A stretch of DNA of 64,000 nt from Flavobacterium terrisoli. GTDB taxonomy: Bacteria; Bacteroidota; Bacteroidia; Flavobacteriales; Flavobacteriaceae. The translations under genes were made by a program, and so were the position numbers. The DNA lies in NCBI RefSeq assembly GCF_030167905.1, contig NZ_JARGNA010000006.1, positions 124,001 to 188,000 of the forward strand, in the 5' to 3' direction. Below, in pieces: positions 8,448 through 17,335 of the stretch. The first letter of the stretch is position 1. Every line of letters starts with the position of its first letter. The notes beneath the pieces are model-generated. The model searched no databases and had not been told where the DNA came from. It saw only the letters and a program-made list of their open reading frames with translations.

Positions 8448-8480
8448 AAAAGCCTTCTTTCGGGAAGGCTTTTCTTTTTT
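8448..8480 (+). terminator. Terminator of the T9SS protein gene
   Basis: AAAAGCCTTC / GAAGGCTTTT, a 10-bp perfect stem with loop TTTCGG, followed by a T-rich tail. Confidence 0.85.
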
Positions 8481-8513
8481 TAGGCAAACCGTAGTATGGT
8501 GAATATAATTTCT

Positions 8514-8521
8514 TATTTTTG
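8514..8521 (+). promoter_or_regulatory. Candidate -7 box of the lipoprotein gene
   Basis: TATTTTTG, a perfect -7 match, 26 bases before the ATG at 8548. No clear -33 TTG is present. Confidence 0.4.
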
Positions 8522-8547
8522 AAAATGTTAATCGATGGAACCCATTC

Positions 8548-9024
8548 ATGAAAAAAGCGCTCGCTTTAGTTGCAGTCTTACTTTGTTTTTCCTGCCAATA
8601 CTTGGAGAAGAAAGTGCCTTCTGAAAAAGAATTGCTCGACAAACAAATGAAGGAAATCAACTGGACAGAAGTCGATGAATATCCATCTGTCGATGATTGC
8701 GAAAAACTCACTGATGCCGCCCAACGCAAGCAATGTTTTTTTGACTTTCTGACGGCAACGATTCAGGAAAAATTAGCCATAGATACTTTGGCTACCATGT
8801 TCCCAAAATTGGATACGATTGAAGTCAGGGTGACGGTGCTGCCCGATGCGACTTTGGAATTCAATCCCGAATTCCCAAAAGATTCCGTGGCTTATGACAC
8901 CATCAAGATTGACAGCATTCTCCGTGCGCGATTGGTCGATTTTCCAAAAGTAAATCCCGCACTCAAAAGAGGCATTCCCGTAAAAACCCAGTTTGTGCTT
9001 CCAGTGATTATCAAACAAGAGTAA
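8548..9024 (+). CDS. Lipoprotein with TonB C-terminal-like domain
   Basis: 158 residues. An N-terminal lipoprotein signal ends in the lipobox LCFSC, with Cys16 the lipid site. The C-terminal half (IEVRVTVLPDATLEF, then ILRARLVDFPKVNPALKRGIPVKTQFVLPVII) follows the pattern of Bacteroidota TonB C-terminal domains, where strand V-x-F-V, a helix, P-x-x-x-P, G-x-P-V and F-x-LP occur in that order. It lacks the TonB transmembrane anchor and proline-rich linker, so it is not a standard energy transducer. A cysteine pair (DDCEKL, KQCFFDF) may form a disulfide. It stands alone between a terminator and a convergent glycosyltransferase. Function is unknown. Confidence 0.75.
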   Translation: MKKALALVAVLLCFSCQYLEKKVPSEKELLDKQMKEINWTEVDEYPSVDDCEKLTDAAQRKQCFFDFLTATIQEKLAIDTLATMFPKLDTIEVRVTVLPDATLEFNPEFPKDSVAYDTIKIDSILRARLVDFPKVNPALKRGIPVKTQFVLPVIIKQE

Positions 9025-9077
9025 ATTTTTCAGGAGCTGTTTCCGGCTATGCGTTCCAATCTTTTTATGGTTTGTCA

Positions 9078-9097
9078 CCCTGAGCGCAGTCGAAGGG
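9078..9097. repeat. Copy of a widespread dispersed repeat (CGCAGTCGA type)
   Basis: CCCTGAGCGCAGTCGAAGGG with CCCT/AGGG ends. A related core, CTCGACTGCGCTCGA, recurs at about 28483-28497. Such sequences are common intergenic repeats in Bacteroidota genomes. The gap 9025-9240 holds no gene. Confidence 0.6.
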
Positions 9098-9184
9098 CTT
9101 TTTGCAAACCATAAAAAGGATTTCCACTGCTATCCGGGCTAGACTTTGCTATGCAAAAATACCTGAAGCCCACTGGCATAAACC

Positions 9185-9237
9185 GAATGTCCACCGGACA
9201 TTCTCCTCTTAATCTCAAATTCCTCTTAATCTCAAAT
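9185..9237. repeat. Hairpin followed by a 17-bp tandem duplication
   Basis: GAATGTCC-ACC-GGACATTC (9185-9203) is a perfect 8-bp inverted repeat. It is followed immediately by two exact head-to-tail copies of TCCTCTTAATCTCAAAT (9204-9220 and 9221-9237), ending 4 bases before the glycosyltransferase stop codon. The hairpin may serve as terminator for the minus-strand gene. Confidence 0.7.
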
Positions 9238-9240
9238 TGG

Positions 9241-10374
9241 CTATTTAGAAAACTGTCTGCCTTTCCAGGTAAAACTGCCAAACAAAGAGTAAATCCCAAC
9301 CAAACTTGAATACAAAGGATAAATGACACTTGTTGCCAAGGGTAAAATCCATTTGCCTTTGAGGATGTATTTGTTGGTTTTATAAAGCAACCAGTAATCG
9401 ATTAAATATTTAGCCGAAAACAGTCCAAGAAGCATTCTCCAATCCAATTTTCCGATGAGAGCCAATACAAAACCGGCAACCAAACTCACATTCATCAACA
9501 AGACGATAACCGCTAAGAACTTTGCATAACCGCTCTGATAGCCCGTTGTTTTGCTTGCCCAGCGAACGCGTTGCATAAAGAATTTGAACAAATCGTTTTC
9601 CGGTTTGGTTTTGACGATGCTGTCGTTGTTTTTTAAGTAATGGATTTTATCCAAATGATTTTTTGTCGCTTTCTGTAATAATAAAACATCATCGCCACTG
9701 GCATTTTTTGAAATCCCTTCAAAACCGCCAATTTCATGAAATAGTTTTTTGGTGTAAGCAAAATTGGCACCATTGCACATAAACGGTTTCCCGATACCAA
9801 AACTGCCTATCGTTGTGCCTTGCAAACTCAGTAAATCCATCTGTTGAAAACGATGGAACCAGTTGTTTTTGGTTTTGTATTTCACCGCACCGACAATCAT
9901 TTCAGGATTGTTTTTCTGAATGTAATCGTCCAAGGTCAGCAGCCAGTTTTCATTTACGGTACAATCGGCATCGGTAGTGATAATCCAGTCGTGTTTGATA
10001 ATAGGAACCGCTCGGCCGATAGCGTCTTTTTTAGGCGAATTGGACAAACGCAAATTCTCCAAAAGCGTCGTGTCCAGAAACTCGTGGTCCAATCGCCATT
10101 TGATGCAAACGCGCTCCGAACTGTCGGTCGAGAAATCATCAACCATTACAATTTCGATTAATTTATAGGGATAATTCAGTTTGGAAAATGACTGCAATAA
10201 TCTCGGCAAATTCTTTTCTTCATTGCGAAACGGAACGATAATCGAGAAGGCCGTTTTGGGTTCAATATCGGTTCTTTTAAAAGCTTTCACTTTGTCATAA
10301 CCCAAAATCAATTGGGCCATAAGAATGAGATAGACGAATAAAATCAAATAAAATGCAATTGTGATTAGTTCCAT
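9241..10374 (-). CDS. Membrane glycosyltransferase, family 2
   Basis: 377 residues with an N-terminal membrane helix (residues 4-26), a GT-A catalytic domain and about three C-terminal helices (from residue 285). The family 2 signatures are present: SIIVPFRNEEKNL, VDD at 78-80, TTDADC at 133-138 as the DxD-type nucleotide-sugar/metal site, GDD at 227-229 and QRVRW at 268-272, the Q/RxxRW motif of processive or lipid-linked GT2 enzymes. It probably transfers a sugar at the cytoplasmic face of the inner membrane. The gene starts inside the upstream flippase-like gene (10-base overlap), so the two probably act together. The sugar and acceptor are not readable from sequence. Confidence 0.92.
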   Translation of the reverse strand: MELITIAFYLILFVYLILMAQLILGYDKVKAFKRTDIEPKTAFSIIVPFRNEEKNLPRLLQSFSKLNYPYKLIEIVMVDDFSTDSSERVCIKWRLDHEFLDTTLLENLRLSNSPKKDAIGRAVPIIKHDWIITTDADCTVNENWLLTLDDYIQKNNPEMIVGAVKYKTKNNWFHRFQQMDLLSLQGTTIGSFGIGKPFMCNGANFAYTKKLFHEIGGFEGISKNASGDDVLLLQKATKNHLDKIHYLKNNDSIVKTKPENDLFKFFMQRVRWASKTTGYQSGYAKFLAVIVLLMNVSLVAGFVLALIGKLDWRMLLGLFSAKYLIDYWLLYKTNKYILKGKWILPLATSVIYPLYSSLVGIYSLFGSFTWKGRQFSK

Positions 10375-11282
10375 TTGGGTTTAAATTTTAAGACAAAATA
10401 ACTTCCGATAACGACCGGCAACACAACGTTCAAAAACCACATCAGTGTAGAAATGAAAACAACGATCCATTCATTGACATCCAATTTTCCGAAGAAAAAC
10501 ATCGCCACACTTCCTTTTACGGCAAAATCCAAAAACTGAAAACTCGGTAAGGAAGAAGCCAAAAAATAAACCACAGCAATGGTTGCCATCATCGTTAGAT
10601 AAGGTAAATCTACATCAAAAGCGAGAAATAAAAAATAGTATTGGTGAGAAAAAACCAAATAACGGCCAATAGCCAGCAGGATATTTTTGCGATGAATGGT
10701 TTTGGGGATTTCGTTGATTTTGTGAATCAGTTTTTCGATAGAATAGCCTTTGACTTTTATTTTTTTGGAGAGAAAGGAAATAAGAAGGAATAAGAAAGCC
10801 AAGCCAATTATGGCCAATGCCCATTTCCAATAACCAATAATAAATAATCCAATTGTTCCGAATATAATGGTCAAAATCATTTGAATCCCATTGCAGATCA
10901 GGTTGAGGAAAATAATCTTCTTGGTTTTCTTTTTGTCAAAATACAACGCTTTTCCAGCATATTCACCTAAGCCGTTTGGTGTAAATATTCCGGCAGTCAG
11001 GGCACCCAATACTTGTTTGGTAGATTCTCCAACGGAAATTGGCCGTAAAAAAGAAACCAGGTTTTGCCACTTCAGGATTTCCAGAAAACGATTGGCAACG
11101 CTAAACGAAAGCAGAAAAGCAATGCCTAAAACAGACTGTTTTTCTTCCAGTAAAAGGAAGAATTTTGCCCAATCGAGTTTGTCATTGTTTTTTAATTCTC
11201 CATAGATAAAATAAAACGAAAGCAGAACGATAGTTAGCTTGATAATAAAAAGTAAATACCTATTTTGAAGAAGATTTTTCAT
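10365..11282 (-). CDS. Flippase-like integral membrane protein (LPG synthase TM / UPF0104 family)
   Basis: 305 residues, mostly hydrophobic, with roughly eight transmembrane segments. It carries the family pattern of the lysylphosphatidylglycerol synthase membrane domain (RFLEILKWQNLV near residue 67, then GALTAGIFTPNGLGEYAGKALYF). It lacks the cytosolic aminoacyl-transfer domain of MprF. Members without that domain are often paired with glycosyltransferases and are proposed to move lipid intermediates. Here the gene overlaps a GT2 gene by 10 bases, which fits such a pairing. The function remains inference. Confidence 0.85.
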   Translation of the reverse strand: MKNLLQNRYLLFIIKLTIVLLSFYFIYGELKNNDKLDWAKFFLLLEEKQSVLGIAFLLSFSVANRFLEILKWQNLVSFLRPISVGESTKQVLGALTAGIFTPNGLGEYAGKALYFDKKKTKKIIFLNLICNGIQMILTIIFGTIGLFIIGYWKWALAIIGLAFLFLLISFLSKKIKVKGYSIEKLIHKINEIPKTIHRKNILLAIGRYLVFSHQYYFLFLAFDVDLPYLTMMATIAVVYFLASSLPSFQFLDFAVKGSVAMFFFGKLDVNEWIVVFISTLMWFLNVVLPVVIGSYFVLKFKPKWN

Positions 11283-11352
11283 ACCGCAAATTAACGGATA
11301 TCTTGTTTTGAATCCTAAAATATCTATTTACCACATTCTTGAGTTTAAAAAA

Positions 11353-11382
11353 TTGTTTTTTTGAAAAAAAAGCATATTTTTA
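11353..11382 (+). promoter_or_regulatory. Promoter of the secreted metalloprotease gene
   Basis: TTG at 11353-11355, 19 bases, then TATTTTTA at 11375-11382, one mismatch from the -7 consensus, about 60 bases before the ATG. Confidence 0.55.
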
Positions 11383-11444
11383 CGCCTTTAATTGATAAAT
11401 CTCTATTAAAACTACTAAAAACACCTTAAAAACCACAATTACCG

Positions 11445-14400
11445 ATGAAAAAAATTACAATTTTGTTACTTTTTTTGATAAGCATTACAGCTTATTCTCA
11501 AAAAACGGCCACATGGGTTGTCACAACCCAGCAAAATATCGAGCCTTTAAAACAGGTTCAGCGATCAACATTCCCAAAAGAATTTCAACTGTACAAGGCA
11601 CAGCTTGCAGAGATTAAATCAGTTTTGCAAGCTGCTCCAAGCAGACTAAGCCATAATAAATCCAATGTGGTTATTACGGTGCCCAATGCAAGTGGCGCAA
11701 CTGAGCGCTTCCAAATGTTTGAGTTTTCAAACTTTGCACCTGAATTGCAAGCACAATTTCCCAACATCAGGTCTTATGTTGGAATCGGGATTGACGATAA
11801 AAATGCGCAAATCAGAATGAGTTCTGATGAGAATGGCATTCAGGCTATGATTTTCAGAACAGACAAAAAGAATGAATTCATCGAGCCATATTCTGTTGAC
11901 GGTACTGTTTATGCAGTCTATGAATCGAGAAGAGCTGATGGGGAATTACCATTTACCTGTTCAACGGTTGATACTAATCTTTCTAATAGTCTACAAAAAC
12001 AAAATCCTTTAACAACAATGTCGAATTCAGGAGAATTATTGATTTTCAGATTGGCATTGTCTTGTAACGGAGAATATACGGCTTATTTTGGTGGTACTAT
12101 AGCCGGAGCTTTAGCGGCAATGAATGCTACTTTGACCAGAGTTAATGGGGTATTTGAAAAAGATTTAGCCATTCACATGAATTTGATTCCTAACAACTCA
12201 AGTGTAATTTACACTAATGCGGCTACGGATCCATATACTACTATGGGCAACTGGAATACGCAATTGCAAAATACATTGACCAGTGTTATTGGTGAAGCCA
12301 ATTACGACATAGGTCACTTTTTCGGTTCTACCGGTGGTGGTGGAAACGCAGGATGTATCGGTTGTGTTTGTGAAGATGGTTCAAAAGGTAGTGGATATAC
12401 TTCTCCGGCTGATGGTGTTCCGGCAGGAGATACATTTGATATTGATTATGTTGTTCATGAAATGGGTCACCAATTTGGAGCAAATCATACTTTTTCCAAT
12501 GGTGTTGAAGGAAGCGGTGTAAACGTAGAACCGGGTTCGGGATCAACCATTATGGGTTATGCCGGGATTACGGCACAAGATGTTCAACCACATTCTGATG
12601 CTTATTTTGTGTATGCCAGTGTAAAACAAATTCAGGACAATATGATTGCTAAAACTTGTCCGGTAAGAATAGATTTGACCAATGTTGCTCCGGTAGTAAG
12701 TGCCGGTTTAGATTATACGATACCAAAAAGCACTCCTTTTATTTTAACCGGAACAGCAACAGATGCCAATGGAGATGCATTGACCTATTGCTGGGAACAG
12801 AATGACACTGCAACGACACAAACCGGTGCAGCGAGTGCGGCTTCAGCAACAAAAACGGGTGGACCAAACTGGCGTTCTTATAACCCAACGACTTCACCAA
12901 GCAGATTTTGTCCGCCAATAGCAAGAGTAATTGCCAATTCGGTGATAACACAAGGATCCGAAATTACAGTAGAAGCTTTGAGTTCAGTTGCCAGAACATT
13001 GAATTTTGTTTTAACGGTTAGGGATAACTTTGCCGGTGCAGGACAAACTAAATCAGATGACATGACTGTTACAGTAAATACAACAGCCGGACCATTCCTG
13101 GTTTCCGCTCCAAATACAGCGGTAAGCTGGGCCGTAGGAACCAATCAAACGGTGACTTGGGCTGTGGCCGGAACAACGGCGAATGGCGTAAATGCAGCGT
13201 ATGTTGATATTTATTTGTCTACTGACGGAGGAAATACTTATCCAATTTTATTGGCTAGTAAAGTACCTAATGATGGAACAGAAACGATAACGGTACCAAA
13301 CAATGTTGGAACAACCAATAGAGTTATGGTAAAAGGTTACAATCATATTTTTTATGACATTTCAAATGCCAACTTTACGATAGCAGCACCAACTTCAACT
13401 TTTGGTGTGGCGTTTAATGGCGTTGCCGGAGAACAAAACAAACAAATCTGTACAGGAAGTACAGCAACTTATACCATTCCTTATACGACTTATGCAGGAT
13501 TCAGTGGTGTAACCAATTTAACGGTTACTGGTCAGCCTGCAGGAACTACAGCGACTTTTACGCCAAGTTCTATTTCAGCTAACGGGAATGTAACACTAAC
13601 GATCAGTAATACGGGCAGTGCTACTCTGGGCTTTTATTCAATGACGGTAACGGCAACTTCTGGAGCAGAGACAAAAACAATACCTTTCTACCTGGAAATA
13701 TTTAGTTCAAATTTCTCGGCTCAAACCTTGACTGCACCGGCTAACTTAGCTATTGGTCAACCAACAACAATTAATTTTACCTGGCCGGTAAATGCAACTG
13801 CGACATTGTATGATGTTCAGGTGTCAACGGATGGTACTTTTACCAATATCATAGCTACAGCGACTGTAAGTACTAATTCTTATACACTATCGGGATTGAG
13901 TGAATCTACCCAATATTATTGGAGAGTTATGCCAAGGAATAATGGTTGTTTAGGCGCTTATAGTACAGCAAACTTATTCAAAACAGGTTTGTCTGATTGT
14001 TCCTCTTTTGAATCTCCAAATGTGCCAATTACGATTCCGGTAACCGCGAATGTTACGGCAAACTCAACTTTAACTGTAACGCAAACCGGAACCATTTCGG
14101 ATGTAAATATCAGCATGTATATTACGCATACCTGGGTAAATGATATGATTATCACCTTGATTAGCCCGGCAGGAACTCAGGTTCAATTGGTGAATCATCC
14201 ATGTGTAAGTAATCCTTTGGAAAATGTGGATGCTACTTTTGATGATGCTGGTACAGCGTTAGTTTGTGCAGTTAATCCAGCCATTTCAGGGACGCTTATA
14301 CCAATACAGTCATTATCGGCTTTCAACGGGCAAGCCATGAATGGACTTTGGACATTAAGAGTTTTGGATACTTTTAATGAAGATGGTGGTTCTATTGATT

Positions 14401-14708
14401 TTTGGTCTTTGGAATTGTGTAGTACTACTGCGGTTCCATTAGGAGTGGAAGAAAATACAATTCAGAATTTCAGTTTGTATCCAAATCCGAATAACGGAGA
14501 TTTTAATGTCCAATTCAATTCGACTTCAAACGAAAACATCAACCTTTCAGTTTATGATATGAGAGGAAGAGAAATATACATGAATACTTATGCTAACAAC
14601 GGTTTCTTTAATCAGAATATCCGATTGAATAGTTTACAGTCAGGTGTTTACTTAGTTAAAGTGAAAGATGGTAAAAATGAAATTACCAAGAAATTTATCA
14701 AGCAATAG
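11445..14708 (+). CDS. Secreted reprolysin-type zinc metalloprotease with P domain, T9SS substrate
   Basis: 1087 residues. A signal peptide (MKKITILLLFLISITAYSQ) is followed by a propeptide-like region. The catalytic domain carries HEMGHQFGANH at residues 338-348, matching HExxHxxGxxH (H338, E339, H342, H348), with a downstream Met-turn STIMGYAG. This is the metzincin/reprolysin layout. Further domains are Ig-like segments from about 410 to 640, an FN3-like segment near 765-860 (TIYFTWP-type strands, STQYYWRV), a proprotein-convertase P-type beta-jelly roll (about 865-990, THTWVNDMIITLISPAGT) and a type A sorting domain (LYPNPNNGDFNVQF to KKFIKQ). It is expected to digest proteins outside the cell. 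It has its own promoter and terminator. Confidence 0.93.
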   Translation: MKKITILLLFLISITAYSQKTATWVVTTQQNIEPLKQVQRSTFPKEFQLYKAQLAEIKSVLQAAPSRLSHNKSNVVITVPNASGATERFQMFEFSNFAPELQAQFPNIRSYVGIGIDDKNAQIRMSSDENGIQAMIFRTDKKNEFIEPYSVDGTVYAVYESRRADGELPFTCSTVDTNLSNSLQKQNPLTTMSNSGELLIFRLALSCNGEYTAYFGGTIAGALAAMNATLTRVNGVFEKDLAIHMNLIPNNSSVIYTNAATDPYTTMGNWNTQLQNTLTSVIGEANYDIGHFFGSTGGGGNAGCIGCVCEDGSKGSGYTSPADGVPAGDTFDIDYVVHEMGHQFGANHTFSNGVEGSGVNVEPGSGSTIMGYAGITAQDVQPHSDAYFVYASVKQIQDNMIAKTCPVRIDLTNVAPVVSAGLDYTIPKSTPFILTGTATDANGDALTYCWEQNDTATTQTGAASAASATKTGGPNWRSYNPTTSPSRFCPPIARVIANSVITQGSEITVEALSSVARTLNFVLTVRDNFAGAGQTKSDDMTVTVNTTAGPFLVSAPNTAVSWAVGTNQTVTWAVAGTTANGVNAAYVDIYLSTDGGNTYPILLASKVPNDGTETITVPNNVGTTNRVMVKGYNHIFYDISNANFTIAAPTSTFGVAFNGVAGEQNKQICTGSTATYTIPYTTYAGFSGVTNLTVTGQPAGTTATFTPSSISANGNVTLTISNTGSATLGFYSMTVTATSGAETKTIPFYLEIFSSNFSAQTLTAPANLAIGQPTTINFTWPVNATATLYDVQVSTDGTFTNIIATATVSTNSYTLSGLSESTQYYWRVMPRNNGCLGAYSTANLFKTGLSDCSSFESPNVPITIPVTANVTANSTLTVTQTGTISDVNISMYITHTWVNDMIITLISPAGTQVQLVNHPCVSNPLENVDATFDDAGTALVCAVNPAISGTLIPIQSLSAFNGQAMNGLWTLRVLDTFNEDGGSIDFWSLELCSTTAVPLGVEENTIQNFSLYPNPNNGDFNVQFNSTSNENINLSVYDMRGREIYMNTYANNGFFNQNIRLNSLQSGVYLVKVKDGKNEITKKFIKQ

Positions 14709-14728
14709 TCTTTAAAATTAATCAAAGA

Positions 14729-14757
14729 AAGGTCGTTTTTTAAACGGCCTTTTTTTA
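14729..14757 (+). terminator. Terminator of the metalloprotease gene
   Basis: AAAGGTCGTTT / AAACGGCCTTT (11 bp with one G-U) around a TTT loop, followed by a T run. Confidence 0.85.
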
Positions 14758-14806
14758 TGAAATCCATTATTGTTTCCTATTTTTACCATCAAATCAAATC
14801 TGACAA

Positions 14807-15358
14807 GTGGCCAACGAACGCATCATATTAGGCATTGACCCCGGAACAACCATTATGGGTTTTGGGTTAATCAAAGTAGTGAACAAAAAAATGGAATTCA
14901 TTCAGTTGAACGAATTGATTTTGAGTAAATATGACGATCATTACACCAAACTGAAAGTGATTTTTGAGCGCACCATTGAGCTTATCGAAACCCATCATCC
15001 AGACGAAATTGCGATTGAAGCACCTTTTTTTGGAAAAAATGTGCAGTCGATGCTAAAGCTTGGAAGAGCGCAAGGCGTTGCGATGGCAGCCGGTTTGTCG
15101 CGTCAAATTCCCATTACGGAATACGAACCCAAAAAAATAAAAATGGCCATTACCGGAAACGGAAACGCCAGCAAGGAACAGGTGGCTAAAATGCTACAAC
15201 AACTTTTGGGTTTAAAAGAATTGCCCAAAAATCTTGATTCAACTGATGGCTTGGCAGCAGCGGTTTGTCATTTTTTTAATTCAGGAAAAGTGACAAGAGC
15301 CAAAAGTTATACCGGTTGGGATGCTTTTGTAAAACAGAATGAAGACAGAATTAAATAA
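14807..15358 (+). CDS. ruvC: Crossover junction endodeoxyribonuclease RuvC
   Basis: 183 residues, a normal length for RuvC. It cleaves Holliday junctions after RuvAB branch migration during recombination. The four acidic catalytic residues fit D11 (GIDPGTT), E71 (IEAPFFG), D144 and D147 (DSTDGLAAAVCH). Translation starts at GTG; no ATG precedes the conserved IILGIDPG strand. It follows the metalloprotease terminator, so it must be transcribed separately, and hemW lies 70 bases downstream. Confidence 0.97.
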   Translation: MANERIILGIDPGTTIMGFGLIKVVNKKMEFIQLNELILSKYDDHYTKLKVIFERTIELIETHHPDEIAIEAPFFGKNVQSMLKLGRAQGVAMAAGLSRQIPITEYEPKKIKMAITGNGNASKEQVAKMLQQLLGLKELPKNLDSTDGLAAAVCHFFNSGKVTRAKSYTGWDAFVKQNEDRIK

Positions 15359-15428
15359 TTTGAAGATTTGAGAATTTGAAGATTAAAATTTCATTTTCAA
15401 ATTTTCAAATTGATTAATTTTCCAATCA

Positions 15429-16562
15429 ATGAGCGGCATCTATATCCATATTCCTTTCTGTAAACAAGCCTGTCATTACTGCGACTTTCATTTTTCGACT
15501 TCATTGAAGAAAAAAGACGAAATGGTTTCCGCGTTAGCGAAGGAAATTACTTTGCGAAAAGAGGAGTTTAAGGATGAGGTTGTCGAAACCATTTACTTTG
15601 GAGGCGGAACGCCAAGCATAATGGAAGTTTCAGATTTAAAATTATTGATTGATACTGTTTTCCACAATTATAAGGTCGCTGATAATCCCGAAATTACTGT
15701 TGAAGCCAATCCGGATGACCTGACAGAAACCCGAATTATCGAATTGGCGAATAACCAAATAAACAGATTAAGCATCGGAATCCAATCGTTTTTTGAAGAT
15801 GATTTAAAGCTAATGAACCGCGCGCATAATGTCGAGGAAGCCAAAAAATGTTTGGAAATTGCCACCAAATATTTTGACAACATCACCATCGATTTGATTT
15901 ATGGCATGCCGAATATGAGCAACGAAAAATGGCTTCAGAACATCGAAACCGCTTTGTCCTATAATATTCCGCACATTTCGAGTTATGCACTCACTGTGGA
16001 GCCCAAAACGGCTTTGCACAAGTTCATAAAGCAAGGCATCATTCCACAGCTTGATGATGAATTGACACAAGAGCATTTTCACCTGCTGGTGGACAAACTC
16101 GAGGAAAATGGTTTTATCCATTATGAGTTGTCCAATTTTGGGAAAGAAAACTATTTTTCCATAAACAATTCGAGTTATTGGCTGGGCAAAAAATACCTCG
16201 GAATCGGGCCATCTGCACATAGTTATGACGGCGTGAAACGCGGTTGGAATGTCTCCAATAATTCGCTTTACCTAAAATCTTTAGCCGAAAACAAACTGCC
16301 TATAGAAACCGAAACCTTAACGATAACTGACCGTTACAACGAATACATCATGACCGGTTTGCGAACCATTTGGGGTGTTTCGTTGGATAGAATCGAGAAA
16401 GAATTTGGGAAAAGTTACTTGGATTATCTGAACCAACAGGCGGCAAAATACATCGAAGACCATTTGCTTTTTGTGGATGATAATGTTTTGCGCACTACAA
16501 AAAGCGGGAAGTTTTTGGGAGACGGAATTGCATCAGATTTATTTTTGCTAAATTTGGAGTAA
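15429..16562 (+). CDS. hemW: Radical SAM heme chaperone HemW
   Basis: 377 residues. It opens with MSGIYIHIPFCKQACHYCDF, giving the 4Fe-4S cysteines C11, C15 and C18 of the radical SAM CxxxCxxC motif. The next aromatic/Asp residues and the FGGGTPS glycine motif follow, with a HemN-type C-terminal region near the end. The extra cysteine that marks coproporphyrinogen oxidase HemN is absent from the first motif, where CHYCDF replaces CxxCxC, so the HemW (heme-binding chaperone) assignment is preferred. It probably forms a loose operon with ruvC and the TTG-started cyclase gene 11 bases downstream. Confidence 0.93.
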   Translation: MSGIYIHIPFCKQACHYCDFHFSTSLKKKDEMVSALAKEITLRKEEFKDEVVETIYFGGGTPSIMEVSDLKLLIDTVFHNYKVADNPEITVEANPDDLTETRIIELANNQINRLSIGIQSFFEDDLKLMNRAHNVEEAKKCLEIATKYFDNITIDLIYGMPNMSNEKWLQNIETALSYNIPHISSYALTVEPKTALHKFIKQGIIPQLDDELTQEHFHLLVDKLEENGFIHYELSNFGKENYFSINNSSYWLGKKYLGIGPSAHSYDGVKRGWNVSNNSLYLKSLAENKLPIETETLTITDRYNEYIMTGLRTIWGVSLDRIEKEFGKSYLDYLNQQAAKYIEDHLLFVDDNVLRTTKSGKFLGDGIASDLFLLNLE

Positions 16563-16573
16563 AATATATTCCC

Positions 16574-17335
16574 TTGAAAGCGACAATTCTTCATAACAAT
16601 CAAAACTTCGAAATAGATTTGTCAAAACCAATTGACATCTCTATTCCATTGACCAATACGGACGCTAATCCTATTGCCTGGTACATTCAAAAACCAGAAA
16701 TCAAACCGGTAAGGTTTGAAGGTTGGGTAGGGAAAGTATCCGAAGGAAGTTCGACCAATTTCAATAATATTTTTTTTAATCCTCACGGACACGGTACACA
16801 TACGGAGTGTCTCGGACATATCACGAAAGAGTTTTATAGCATCAACCAATGCCTGAAACAGTTTTTCTTCACGGCAGAACTGATTTCGATTGAACCTAAA
16901 ATTGTTGGGACAGATCTGATCATTACCAAAACCCAAATCAAAGCCGCACTCGATGATGAAACGCCTGAAGCCATTGTTATTCGTACGTTGCCCAATCCGC
17001 ACGCCAAAAAGCACAAAAATTATTCGCATACCAATCCGGCATATCTGACAGAAGAAGCAGCCGATTTCATCCGTGAAGTGGGCATCAAACATCTTTTGAT
17101 TGATTTGCCTAGCGTTGACCGGGAAGAAGATGAAGGCCGATTGTTGGCACACAAAGCCTTTTGGAATGTAAAAAATGTCAACAACCTCAATCATGACGCG
17201 CGATTGGATTGCACGATTACCGAAATGATTTATGTGGAAGACGAGGTTAAAGACGGAAGTTATATCCTCAATATCCAAATCGCATCCTTCGAAAATGATG
17301 CTTCTCCGTCAAAACCTGTTTTGTACGCGATATGA
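16574..17335 (+). CDS. Cyclase family protein (kynurenine formamidase-like hydrolase)
   Basis: 253 residues. The motif HGHGTHTECLGH near residue 72 matches the HxGTHxDxPxH metal-binding signature of the cyclase/KynB superfamily, with an atypical Glu-Cys in place of the usual Asp-x-Pro. A C-terminal segment (HLLIDLPSVDREEDEG, then HKAFW) also fits. The start is TTG at 16574, 11 bases after the hemW stop. The stop overlaps the next start as ATGA. The substrate is unknown: kynurenine formamidase is possible, but no other kynurenine gene is nearby. Confidence 0.85.
   Translation: MKATILHNNQNFEIDLSKPIDISIPLTNTDANPIAWYIQKPEIKPVRFEGWVGKVSEGSSTNFNNIFFNPHGHGTHTECLGHITKEFYSINQCLKQFFFTAELISIEPKIVGTDLIITKTQIKAALDDETPEAIVIRTLPNPHAKKHKNYSHTNPAYLTEEAADFIREVGIKHLLIDLPSVDREEDEGRLLAHKAFWNVKNVNNLNHDARLDCTITEMIYVEDEVKDGSYILNIQIASFENDASPSKPVLYAI

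Noticed and set aside
8382..8729. Minus-strand frame across the end of the T9SS gene and the start of the lipoprotein gene
   Set aside because: It spans a terminator and two well-supported plus-strand genes, and its translation has low complexity.
9075..9329. Possible small protein in the gap before the glycosyltransferase
   Set aside because: The frame is made of dispersed repeat, hairpin and tandem copies and overlaps the glycosyltransferase end.
15810..16220. 136-residue frame antisense to hemW
   Set aside because: It lies wholly inside the radical SAM gene on the opposite strand and shows no domain of its own.
16622..17278. 218-residue open frame antisense to the cyclase gene
   Set aside because: It mirrors a clear cyclase-family gene, its translation has no recognisable domain or start context, and the opposite frame carries the HGHGTHTECLGH motif.
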